In this document: in pieces, positions 23,321 to 33,800 of the stretch
How positions within the stretch are numbered: the first letter of the stretch is position 1
How the letters are laid out: the number at the start of each line of letters is the position of its first letter
Source: Saposhnikovia divaricata
Taxonomy: Eukaryota > Streptophyta > Magnoliopsida > Apiales > Apiaceae
Assembly: GCA_036435485.1 (NCBI GenBank)
Contig: CM071600.1
Coordinates: forward strand, 62,121,546 to 62,185,545
Reading direction: 5' to 3'
DNA length: 64,000 bases
Notes under the pieces: model-generated
The model's database searches: none
Told to the model about the DNA's origin: nothing
Seen by the model: only the letters and a program-made list of their open reading frames with translations
Made by a program: the position numbers and the translations under genes

Positions 23321-25890
23321 GCTTAATACAAGACTTGTAGGTATAAGAAGTGATAGAAGAGGTGAATTTATCAATGAGAACTTTATTGCATATTGTGAAG
23401 AAAGAGGAATCTCCCAAGAATTTTCTGCCCCAAGGACTCCACAACAAAATGGAGTGGTAGAAAGAAAGAATAAGTCATTCAAGAAACAGCAAGGACACTA
23501 TTGCAAGAAAGCAAGCTGCCTAGGAGTTTTTGGGCCGAAGCTGTGAATACAGCTTGCTATTTGTTGAATCGAATTATTATCAGGCCTATATTGGACAAAA
23601 CTCCATATCAATTGTCGAGAAACACGAAGCCAAATATCAGCTACTTCAAGATTTTTGGCTCTAAGTGTTTTGTGCTCAAGACAATTGGTAAAGATGGTAA
23701 ATTCGATGCAAAATCCTACGAAGCTATATTTCTTGATTATTCTTTAACAAGTAGGGCTTATAGAGTTTATAATATAAATAAACATATTGTTGAAGAATCT
23801 ATTGATGTTACATTTCAAGAACCTAACAATGATCTACCAAGAGATGAGGAAGAATTCGCAGGTGAAAGAGAAAGTATGCAACCTCAAATTTCTGACAAAC
23901 GGCAAGCTGGAAGTTCAAATCAGCAAGCTAGAAGCTCAAATCAGCAAGATGGAGGTTCAAAACAGCAAGCTGAAAGTTCAAATCAGCAAGCTGAAGTTGA
24001 GACTGAAACTGGAAGTCAGCAAGCCAAGAAGGATGCAGATTTTGACAAACAGCAAGCTGGAAGTTCAAGACAGCAAGCTGAAATGGAAGATACGATTTCT
24101 AAAGCGGCAAAAATGACTTTGGAAGGCCCTAGAGGTTCTAGGGCTACTGAGAAACTACCTCTCTATGATGGGGAAGATCAGTTACCACCACCAAAGATGA
24201 GAAAGACTACTCATGAAGAAATAGCTCAACATTCTTTACCGAGGTCAACAAGAGTAGTGAAGAATCACCCTCCAAAGCTTGTCATTGGTGATATTACTGA
24301 TGGAATTACAACAAGAAGAGGAAAGGCAAATTATTGTGCTCATGCTGCCTTCCTAGCTCAAGAAGAACCCAAAAATATCAATGAAGCACTGGAAGATGAA
24401 AATTGGATCATGGCTATGCAAGAAGAGTTAAATCAATTTGAGAGATGTGATGTTTGGGAACTTGTTAAGCCACCAGAGGATGCTTCAATTATAGGAACAA
24501 AATGGGTGTTCAAGAATACAGTTGATGAATTTGGCACCATTACTCGAAATAAAGCAAGGCTTGTAGCTCAAGGCTATAACCAACAAGAAGGCATTGACTT
24601 TGATCAAACCTATGCTCCTGTCGATCGTTTGGAATCAATAAGAATGCTTCTAGCCTATGCATGTTTCAAGAAAATCAAGCTATATCAAATGGACGTGAAA
24701 AGTGCGTTCCTAAATGGCGTGCTGGAAGAGGAAGTTTATGTCAAACAGCCTCCTGGATTCGAACATGATCAATATCCAAACTATGCATTCAAGCTAAAGA
24801 AGGCTCTTTATGGTTTAAAGCAGGCCCCTAGAGCTTGGTACAAAAGGCTTAGTAAGTATCTAATCCAAAATGGATTCATTCGAGGTAAAATCGATCCCAC
24901 ATTATTTATTAAGCAAAATGGTAAAGATATTCTCATTTTGCAAATATATGTGGATGATATTATTTTTGGAGCTACTAATGAATCTATGTGTAAGTCATTT
25001 TCAAAGTGTATGCATAGTGAGTTCGAAATGAGCATGATGGGTGAGCTCAATTATTTCTTGGGTCTTCAAATCAAGCAATCTAAAGATGGAATTTTTGTGC
25101 ACCAATCCAATTATACAAAAAGTCTGCTCAAAATATTTGGTTATGAAGATGTTAAACCAAAATCAACTCCTATGATCCAAAACAGCAAGCTGTTTGCAGA
25201 CAAAAATGGTAAGGCTGTTGATATCAAAAGGTATCGAGGTATGATTAGAAGCTTACTATATTTAACTGCTTCTAGACCTGACATTATGTATAGTGTGTGT
25301 GTTTGTGCAAGGTTTCAATCCAATCCTAAAGAGTCTCACTTAAATCTATTAAAAGAATTTTTCGATATTTAAGTGGTACCATTACTCTTGGTTTGTTCTA
25401 TCCTATCACAAATACTTTTGATCTTGTTGGGTATAGTGATGCAAATTATGCAGGTTATCAAGTTGATAGAAAAAGTACTAGTGGTGTTTGTACATTCCTT
25501 GGACAAAGCTTAGTTTCATGGCAATGTAAGAAATAAACGTCTATTGCTTTATCCACGGCCGAAGGAGAGTATCTAGCAGCTGGGAGCTGTTGTTCTCAAC
25601 TTCTATGGATGATTCAAACACTAAGGGACTTTGATATCAAGTGTAAAAAGGTTCCAATAAATTGTGACAACACTAGCACCATTAATATTTCTAAGAATCC
25701 GGTGAATCACTCAAGAACGAAGCATATTAATGTTTGACACCATTTCTTGAGAGATAATGTTGCTAAAGGCAAGATAGAGTTGGTCTTTGTTCCAACAGAA
25801 TTTCAACTTGCTGATATATTCATAAAACCCCTAGCTGAAGAAAGATTTTCAACCATTTGAATGCAACTTGGTATGTGCTCCCTATAAATC
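23321..25890 (+). pseudogene. Element B integrase C-terminal half, RT and RNase H
   Basis: The integrase core resumes with the second catalytic Asp (IRSDRRGEF) and the Glu (GVVERKNK). After a small shift near 23480, an ORF from 23501 to 25372 covers the integrase end, a long linker and RT. The linker (23880-24090) is made of QQA units in which AGCAAGC motifs fall in frame. RT has GTKWVFKN and YVDD at 24947-24958. A shift near 25350 ends the ORF, and RNase H continues with two or more stops (CKK followed by TAA near 25534; TGA near 25737) to about 25890. LTR-linked decay means no functional enzyme. Confidence 0.88.
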
Positions 25891-26186
25891 GGCATGCTAA
25901 ATGGTAATTGCTAGTCAGGTTAGCTTACCATTTGTTCTATTCGCATGTTACAATTGGTATACTGATTGCATTATATTCTGCATATCATTTGTTGATCTTA
26001 AGTGTTTTAATTTTTGATGGATTAAGGGGGAGAACTTTAGGAGAATACTTAATGAAAATTTATTATTGGATGTTTTTATTTGATCTTGTTAGATTATTGT
26101 TTTATATCTAATTTTGAGATGCAGGGATTTAGGGGGAGTTATTCTAATTCTCCTAAATTAGTTGTAATCATAAAAAAGGGGGAGAT
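25891..26186 (+). other. Element B 3' leader with repeated polypurine tracts
   Basis: Non-coding. AAGGGGGAG-type tracts occur near 26025, 26130 and 26172-26186; the last, AAAAAAGGGGGAGAT, is the functional PPT position next to the right LTR. Multiple PPTs in the 3' region are a described Sirevirus trait. Confidence 0.75.
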
Positions 26187-27015
26187 TGATACTCCTAAGT
26201 TTTGATGATCACAAACAGTAAGCCATTTGGCTTATTAGTAGATATAAAACAGCATGCTAGTTGTGTATGTACTCACTTGGTTTTTGCAGGATCTAGCTTA
26301 CTGATTGTATAATCAGTCTATCTAATAGCAAGCCAAAGTTGAGATACAGTGATAGTTTGGCAAGCCAGTTGCACACAGTCAATACACAAACAGCAAGCTG
26401 ATAGATTATAGTTTGATATAAAACATCATGTATTTCTGTATTGTACTAACTTGGTTTTGCAGGGTATAATAGCTTACTGATTGTATATTCAGTTTGTCAC
26501 AAACAGCAAGCCATTTGTACAAACAGCAATCCATTTTCAACTGTTCAGAATTCCTGTAGATAAAGATCAAACAGACATATCTATGTTCTCAGGAAACTTG
26601 GTTGATGATATGGAAATGCAAAAGTATAAGGCCATGTATCCGTTCAGCTCACCAGAACCAAAACAGCAAGCTGACATGAACTTGCTATGTTATTTCGGTA
26701 CTGTACTAACTTGGTTTTGCAGGGAAAATTAGCTTACTAATTGGATAATCAGTTTGTCACAAACAGCAAGCAAAATTCTTGGACAAACCAGTCAGAAATA
26801 ACGTGCCAGTCTCACAAACAGCAAGCTGTTTGTGTCGAACCTGGCTAAAAGATCTTGTGTTCTTTAATTTTCTGCATTTTAGTTACAAACAGCGTACCAT
26901 TTGCAAACTGATAAAACACAAACAGCAAGCTGTTTGTAGTAATTTTTAAAACAGTTCATAAAATACGATTGTTAGCCATAAACACCTATTCACCCCCCTC
27001 TAGGTGTTGTTTTCA
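26187..27015 (+). repeat. Element B right LTR (829 bp, internally deleted)
   Basis: It aligns to 6503-8144 from both ends. The join at about 26836 (TTTGTGTC/GAACCTGG) skips ~810 bp present in the left LTR. Both deletion edges share GTC, consistent with microhomology-mediated loss. Six exact AAACAGCAAGC motifs remain. Confidence 0.93.
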
Positions 27016-27020
27016 GCTAT

Positions 27021-27317
27021 TAGCTATTAACGATTAATCCATCTTAAAATAAATTATGAAACTATCCTTAAAATTCATCTTAAAATGCGTGTCAGAAAGT
27101 GACAAAAGAAGTGATAACAAATCCAAAGGACGGAAGGAGTAGTTGATAAAGATAGCTGTTTTGACCAGCAGATTGAGTATGTTGTTTTAACTAGCGGATT
27201 AAATTAGTTGTTTACTTGTTTTACATCAAATTATTTGTTAATTAGTTGTTTAAGTTAACTTTTTGTATATTAACTAGACACATAATAAATCTCTAATTGA
27301 AAAAATTGCTCTAAGTA
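27021..27317. other. Flanking DNA right of element B
   Basis: AT-rich and non-coding. The stretch up to about 27141 ends GGACGGAAGGAGTAG, which looks like the terminus of a Stowaway-type MITE whose other end is not visible; element B may have landed inside it. Confidence 0.35.
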
Positions 27318-27989
27318 CAGTAAAACCTCGTTAAATTAATACTCGATAAATTAATAATCTCTATAAGTTAATAATTTCTTCCGGTCCCAACTCGGGTCAG
27401 TTCAAAAAATGATCAATTTCGATAAAATAATAAGATAATAATTTTTTTGAAAACGCTATATAAATATATGGTCCCAATAATATTATAAATTATTAATTTC
27501 TTTATAATCATAAAAATATATATATTACCCTTTTATAAAATATGATTCTAGGATTCTTAAAATTTGAATCTATATGAAACTCATCTTTAACCGTCTTTGT
27601 TGCATCCAAAAGTTCGAATATAATGTTTTCGTAAGCATTAAAAAGTTATTAATCAATATTTTTGATGTCTTGAGTGCTTCTTTACGTGAAAAAAGTTCAA
27701 AAAATGTTGTTTTATCCTTGATATCATCTAAATATACATGAATATTTACTTTGAATCTCGAAAATACTCATTAAATTTGTAAACAATATATATTGAATTA
27801 ATTGAATTACGTATAAAACATAAATTGTACAATTCATTCTATTTAAATGTATATAATTGGAAATTAATTTTCTTTGATGTCCAAAATTCTCTATAAATTA
27901 ATAATTATTAATTTATCGATTAATTAATACCTCTTTAAATTAATAGAATTATCCGGTCCCAACTATATTAATTTATAGAGGTTTTACTG
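27318..27989. mobile_element. Emigrant-like (pogo/mariner) MITE, 672 bp
   Basis: The left end reads CAGTAAAACCTCGTTAAATT, and the right end is the reverse complement of CAGTAAAACCTCTATAAATT. TA dinucleotides flank both ends (27316-27317 and 27990-27991). This TIR and TA target site match the Emigrant/Lemi1 class of pogo-related elements. The CTCTATAAATTAATAAT subrepeat recurs inside both ends. No transposase ORF is present. Confidence 0.88.
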
Positions 27990-28128
27990 TAGCTTTTTAA
28001 AAATTAGTTTTTTGAGTCTAAAAAACTATTTCAATCAGTTAACTACCGACCACTAATATTAGATGTTTCAAAGAGTCAAACCTCTAACTTTCTCAAATTT
28101 TCATCTTTCAAATGCCTCCTTTGTAATA

Positions 28129-28684
28129 GGGTTTTATATCAAAGTAACCACTCATTTGCACTCGAATGTATCAAGTAGACCATCCATTCAAAAACGATAT
28201 CATTTGAATTATCAAAGTCATAATAAATATCAAAGTGGCCACCCATTATAGTACTTGGGAAGTAAAGGTAATTTTTCATCGAGTTCTACATATTTTTCTT
28301 GAATGCTTCCATAACCAAACGAAAGGTTAATAATTCTAGTATTTCTGATAATATATTTAGATTTTTAAAAATTCATTTACTATTTATTTTTCATTTTATT
28401 GTCATTTTACTTGTTTTAATTAAAAATAAATAGTAAATAAACTTTTTAAATTCTAAATATAATATCAAAAATACTAGAATTCATAACCTTTCATTTGATT
28501 ATAGTAGTATTTAAGTAAAATGTGTAGAACTAGATGTAAAATTATTTTTACTTTCTGAATAATATAATGGATGACTACTTTGATATTTATTATGATTTTA
28601 ATGATTCAAATGATATCGTTTTTGAATTTGTGCTCTACTTGATACATTTGAATGCAATGGATGACCAATTTGATATAAAACCCC
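28129..28684. mobile_element. Fold-back MITE with ~260-bp arms
   Basis: The left arm starting GGTTTTATATCAAAGTAACC is the imperfect reverse complement of the right arm ending in GATATAAAACC. Homology runs to the centre near 28405, leaving almost no loop. TTTGTAA flanks both sides; depending on where the TIR starts, this gives a 7-9-bp TSD (hAT or MULE). The small ORFs inside are by-products of the arms. Confidence 0.75.
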
Positions 28685-29826
28685 TTTGTAACATGAGATT
28701 TTATGATTTCACTTTAATGTGGTTTATTCCCAGTAACGTGAATGTTCAGGTTTTGGTAAAATAAAGATGGATGATCAGACTGGTGTCCTCAGTCCTCTTT
28801 GTTATTCTCGAAAGTTTTCAAGTTAAATAAAAAAACATTTGCATATGGTGAATTTAAAGTAGCTGCCGAAACAAAGATGTGATGGGCATTCCAACTAAAA
28901 ACAGGAAAGGCACATGCATGCTTCCCTGTAAGTGTTCTGATGATCTGCCCCACGGTCCATTTGCTTCTTTTCCAGATTGTCTGCTTCCTTTACCCCCACA
29001 GTCCTGCTGTCCTTTATCATTCGCTTTCTCCCCTCAATCTTCTGGTAATTATATTTATTTGCGCTTACTTTTCAACAATGTTCTAAAAAACGATAATTAA
29101 TTGAAATTAATCATCAATTAATCATTGTTCTGTGTTTTTCGGAATTGGAATTAATCGATACTAATCACCAATTAATGTTCGATATCTTTACTAATTAAGT
29201 TCGATTCCGGCATTTTACAAAACTATTTTTCAGATTTTATGTTTATAAACATTTTTACTTTTGAAGATTAACAAATAGAAATAGTACTGTAATAAGATTT
29301 TAAGAGTCACCCCATTTATAATCAAGACTCAAGAGAGGTAATGCTGGGAATTACTTTTTTTAAATGATTTTTGTACTCTTTCCAGTTAAGGTTACATATA
29401 ATTATATGTTTTTATTTTTTATTTTTTCGGGAGACATAAGTACGTGATTAATATAATTTTTTTATTTTGAAGATTACACACCACCTAAAGATTATGCATA
29501 TTCTTAACACTGTAATGCAATGTAAACCGTTTTTTTTCCTCAAAAAAAAGAGAGTAATGATTCCAAATTTAACTAATATATCGTGTTTTGATTATTAGTC
29601 TTTAGAATTAATTTAATTGAAATTTTCTTCTATTTAAAGCAAACGATTATATTGTGGCAAAAAAAAAAAAAAGTACAGTAACTTACCAACTTTGTATCAA
29701 ATTATGGTAAAAAGGCCCACTCATTATAGCTCAGTTGCTCTGGGAGGAGTTGGTAGGTATTAGGTAATTCTAATGTTTTGGCATTTACTTCCCTGCAAAA
29801 TAATTAATTCAATCATCTGATTACTA
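28685..29826. other. Gene-free AT-rich DNA
   Basis: I see no ORF with domain features, no RNA gene and no clear TE ends. Short A/T homopolymers (29560, 29660) are present. Confidence 0.5.
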
Positions 29827-30146
29827 CTCTTTCTATCCCATTCAATTTTATACATTTACTATTTTAGGATGTCACATCATTTTTATACATTCTAAAAATA
29901 CTCCTAATAAAGTTTTAATAATAAAAAATACTATTACACCCACTAACTTTCCTACATTATCTCAAATCTATAATAGTATAAAACAATATTACACCCACTA
30001 CTTTCCTCCACTATCTCAAATTTATTATTAAATATTGATAGATCCCACCACTTTACCCACTTTTCATCATATTTACTTACTATTCATATATTTTCTTGTT
30101 CTCCGTGCCCAAACCCAATATATAGAAATTATTGGGATGGAGCAAG
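29827..30146. mobile_element. Stowaway-like MITE, 320 bp
   Basis: The left end CTCTTTCTATCCCATTCAAT pairs with the reverse complement of the right end ATTGGGATGGAGCAAG. TA flanks both ends (29825-29826 and 30147-30148). CTCCNTCNRTCCCA-type TIRs with a TA target are diagnostic for Stowaway (Tc1/mariner). Confidence 0.8.
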
Positions 30147-30160
30147 TAATAGCTAATGGC

Positions 30161-30224
30161 CCCACCCCACCCCACCCTACCCCACCCCACCCCACCCCAC
30201 CCCACCCCACCCCACCCCACCCCA
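30161..30224. repeat. (CCCCA)n pentanucleotide microsatellite
   Basis: About 12 units of CCCCA with a single C-to-T change near 30179. Confidence 0.95.
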
Positions 30225-30854
30225 TGTCTTTATTAATGTATGATTATCGGTTGCTTATACTCGTGCGGGCAGTTTTTGCATTGATCACCGATTCCACGAT
30301 GATAAAATTGACATCGGCGATTTTTTCTTAAAATATCGGCGGCAACGTCGTGGGCCCCTTTTCCAACTGTCTTTGCATTAATATTCTTTTCTCTTTCTAA
30401 ACTCTACCTCGCAACTTGTGCTTGACCCTTTTCTCAAAACAGTCATTAAAATTAGACAATCCTGATGTCAAAAAAAAATAAAAATAAAAAAAATAGACAA
30501 TCCTTTTTTCCAATTATATCCCTCATCACTTAAAATAATGTCCCTCACTCATTCTAATTAGACGATTATTAAATGAAATTGATTTAAAATGATACACTTG
30601 ATCAAAACGTGTTGTTCAGGACACGCTAGCCTGCCTGGAGCTAATTTGTCATTTTCGAACACTCGCGAGTAGTAACGATGTCTACTATATGCTAATTAAA
30701 GATTCGATATATTGTGTAAATCAGAGCAAGTTCAATAATCCAATATTGGTTATGTAAAATTTACTGTAAGATATTGTGTTTCAATGATATATTCACTATA
30801 ATATTTGGTTATATTACAAATATAATATGTTATTATTATTTCAGGTTATTATAG
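30225..30854. other. Gene-free DNA
   Basis: No coding, RNA or TE-end signature recognised. Confidence 0.4.
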
Positions 30855-33800
30855 AGGCCATTTGGGCTAGCTTAAAAAAAGTAACTTATTACTTTAAATC
30901 AATAAGTTGATTATAAGTGATAAGTAAATCAGAACTTATAAGTCAGTAGAATGTTTGGTAAAACAGAAATTATAAGTCTACTGTAGAACACATATTTTAT
31001 ATATAATTTTCCTAAATCGCGTCGAAATATAGCACATATGGTATGCAAAATGATAATTGGGAGATGGAGAAAAATATGGTAAAGTTAAATTTGAAAAAAA
31101 TATCGTCAATTGACAGGAAAAATCAAATTAAAAACGGAGGGAATTAGGGAATAGTACAAATAAGTCATAAGTTGGAAAAAAGTTAGGACTTTCTAACTTT
31201 CAACTTATAAACCTATAAGATCATAAGTCATCTATTATATATCTAATACGGCAACATACTACTTTGTGAGTGATTTTATTCCCTATCAAATTACAATTTT
31301 AACCCCTATCCCCTGTTGCCTATTGTATACTGTTGTTTTACAAGTGTATTATACTTTCTCCTTTCACATGAAATATTGATACTTAAGGATACAGACACGA
31401 CTATCGCGATCGAGAGTTGAAGATCGATAATCCGTATCCCATTGTACGAAATTCATAATTAGGTACGAATCCTAACAAAAATCCTTTATTCTTCTGTTCT
31501 CTAATCAATTTAAGGTTTTTAATTTCTTATTCTTGTAAACTTTTTTGTAATGTTTTTTTTGAAAATTTAAAGTACTCTCTCTGCACTTTAATTGTTTGGA
31601 TTATTGATTAACATATGCAATTTGAATTTAAATTCTTTTTGATTATATATATATGTGTTTGTGTTTGAATTTAGGGTTTATGTCATATATGTAGAGAATT
31701 AAATCTAATTTTTGTTCTCAGCTTTAAAATGCAAAATTTTTAGTATGTTATACCCTTGTAATGCCCTTTCTAATTGATTTGTGTCTGGTCCAGGACGGTA
31801 AAAAGGAAAGAAAATGAGTGTATGTAGAAATCATTCCTGAATATGAGGAGCAAATACGAAGATATATCCGTCCAGAAAATAAAATAGTCGATACAATCCC
31901 AATTCAGGTGCATCGTCCTAGGACAAGATTGTTTAGTTTTTTCCTGTTTTGCAACGATCACTACATCTGCCTAGAATACGTTACAATTGCCAATATCTAT
32001 CTCAAGTTCATGGTATGCGTGTATAAATTTTTAATCTGGGAGTTATAACCTGCAGAATATGTTTTTGTGTATAGGTTTATAAGTTTTTAGCCAGGTAGAC
32101 AAAAGTAGCTTAATGTGGTCACTTTGGAGTGTTATGCGACTGCAAAATCACTACAATAATATTGTCATTATGGATTCTTACTTGATAAGTATGATAAACA
32201 TCATGAATTAAGATAATATCTAGATACTCCTTGTGATGTGTGAGAGATTGGAAACTACATAATTGCCTGTCCACGCCACGCCTTGCCTTTTGGTATATCT
32301 CCATGTTCTGTTATTTTTGGTATTCTTGTCTATATCTTACAAAGTTTATATTGAAAAGAATAAGTATTGTTGTTTCCTTTAAAAGCTTGTTTTATGTTAA
32401 CTACTCTACTCAATTAAGAAAATTGTTAAATGTTTCTAATGGACTTGCTATGGAGAATAAAAGACAACTTCAAGTGCATCCTACTGTAAAGGAAACAATT
32501 TGTTCACCTTGGATAGTGATGATTGAGCTGTTACGAAATCAGTTGATGAAGCAATAGCTAAAACTTTTACGATTGTGAGGAGTACCAAATTGCAAAAGTT
32601 CCAAAAGTACACCTCAGGGCATCTAATGGCTGTTATCTATAGGTACTATAATGGTTCACCTTTTATATGTTACAAATTTAGTAAGCTCGCCTTCAAATTT
32701 AATTTACACAGTAAGGAAGCTGGGATTTTTACTGGGCAACCAATGCTAATTCCTATTAATTAATCATGTTGTTTGTACAAACTGTATAGTGAGTATACAG
32801 TGTTAGTGACTTTATTACAGGACAACTTGAACAGTAACATAATTAAGATGACTTCAGGTGATGTCCGTGAGTGGTCTGAATGCCTTTTGGGGGTTCGTTG
32901 CAAGCTCTAGACAATGCTTTTTCTTGGGGTAATTAATTTTCTATCGATGGACTCAAAATTTAAGTTAACTTTTATCAATTTGTATATAATTCGTGTGACT
33001 TGTATTTGCTGTTTCATGAATTACAATATGAATGATTTAATGTGACAGGACGACTTAACGTGACAGGACAGGGGCAAATATTAAAATGTGGGTCTCTTAC
33101 AACTGCTACAATTTGAGTCAATTTATTCAAGGTAAAAAGATAGATAGTATCCTTCTCTATTGACCCCTTTAAATGTTTCATTATACTCACCACAGTCCTG
33201 CTAGATTGTCATACCTACTTCTGGTTGGTGCCTTTGGAGTTTGGACCATTAACTTATTCTTTTTTCAGGCAACGATTTTATGGTTGGAACAGATTTTTCA
33301 ATGATTTTATGGTTGGAACAGATTTTTGAATTTGAATACATGTCCAGTAACAGGTTGGATCCCTGACCACAGGCAAGTATGATTTCTGTTTTGTATATAT
33401 TTTTTAAATATTAATGTGGTGGTTAAAAACACTTTCGGATTCAGACATTTCTTGCGCTCCTTGTAAGAGGTGGCACAAACCAGGGTCTATATATGACTGC
33501 TCCAATTTTCTGATTCCATCTTTCAATCTTCCTATTCCCTAATTTCTTTTTCCAGATTCCAATTCTTTGTCTTAACCAATACAAATTGCTTCAATTAAAG
33601 CTTCCATCATATGAGGCTGTTCTAGTTTCAAATGCTGCTTTCAATAGCCAATCTTAAGTCATTTAATGATATGATTGCAATATCAACCAAGGCAAATTAT
33701 CTGATATTCATGTAGCCTCAGTGGCTTTCAAGTGTTCCAATCGATTTTATACTTTCCTGTAATGATGTCTCAGCCATTGACCTTTTGATATTTCTCTGCA

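Larger units (their letters stand above)
6503..27015 (+). mobile_element. Copia element B (Sirevirus-like), split by element C
   Basis: This is a complete but dead LTR element. The left LTR is 6503-8144 and the right LTR 26187-27015, with PBS at 8147, a PPT before the right LTR and perfect GCTAT TSDs. Without element C it is about 8.27 kb. Domain order is gag, protease, integrase, RT, RNase H, which defines Copia. Two zinc knuckles, several GGGGGAG tracts in the 3' non-coding part and a long integrase-RT linker point to the Sirevirus branch; that placement is inference. Many in-frame stops and shifts make it non-coding. A short AAACAGCAAGC motif recurs throughout. Confidence 0.93.
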
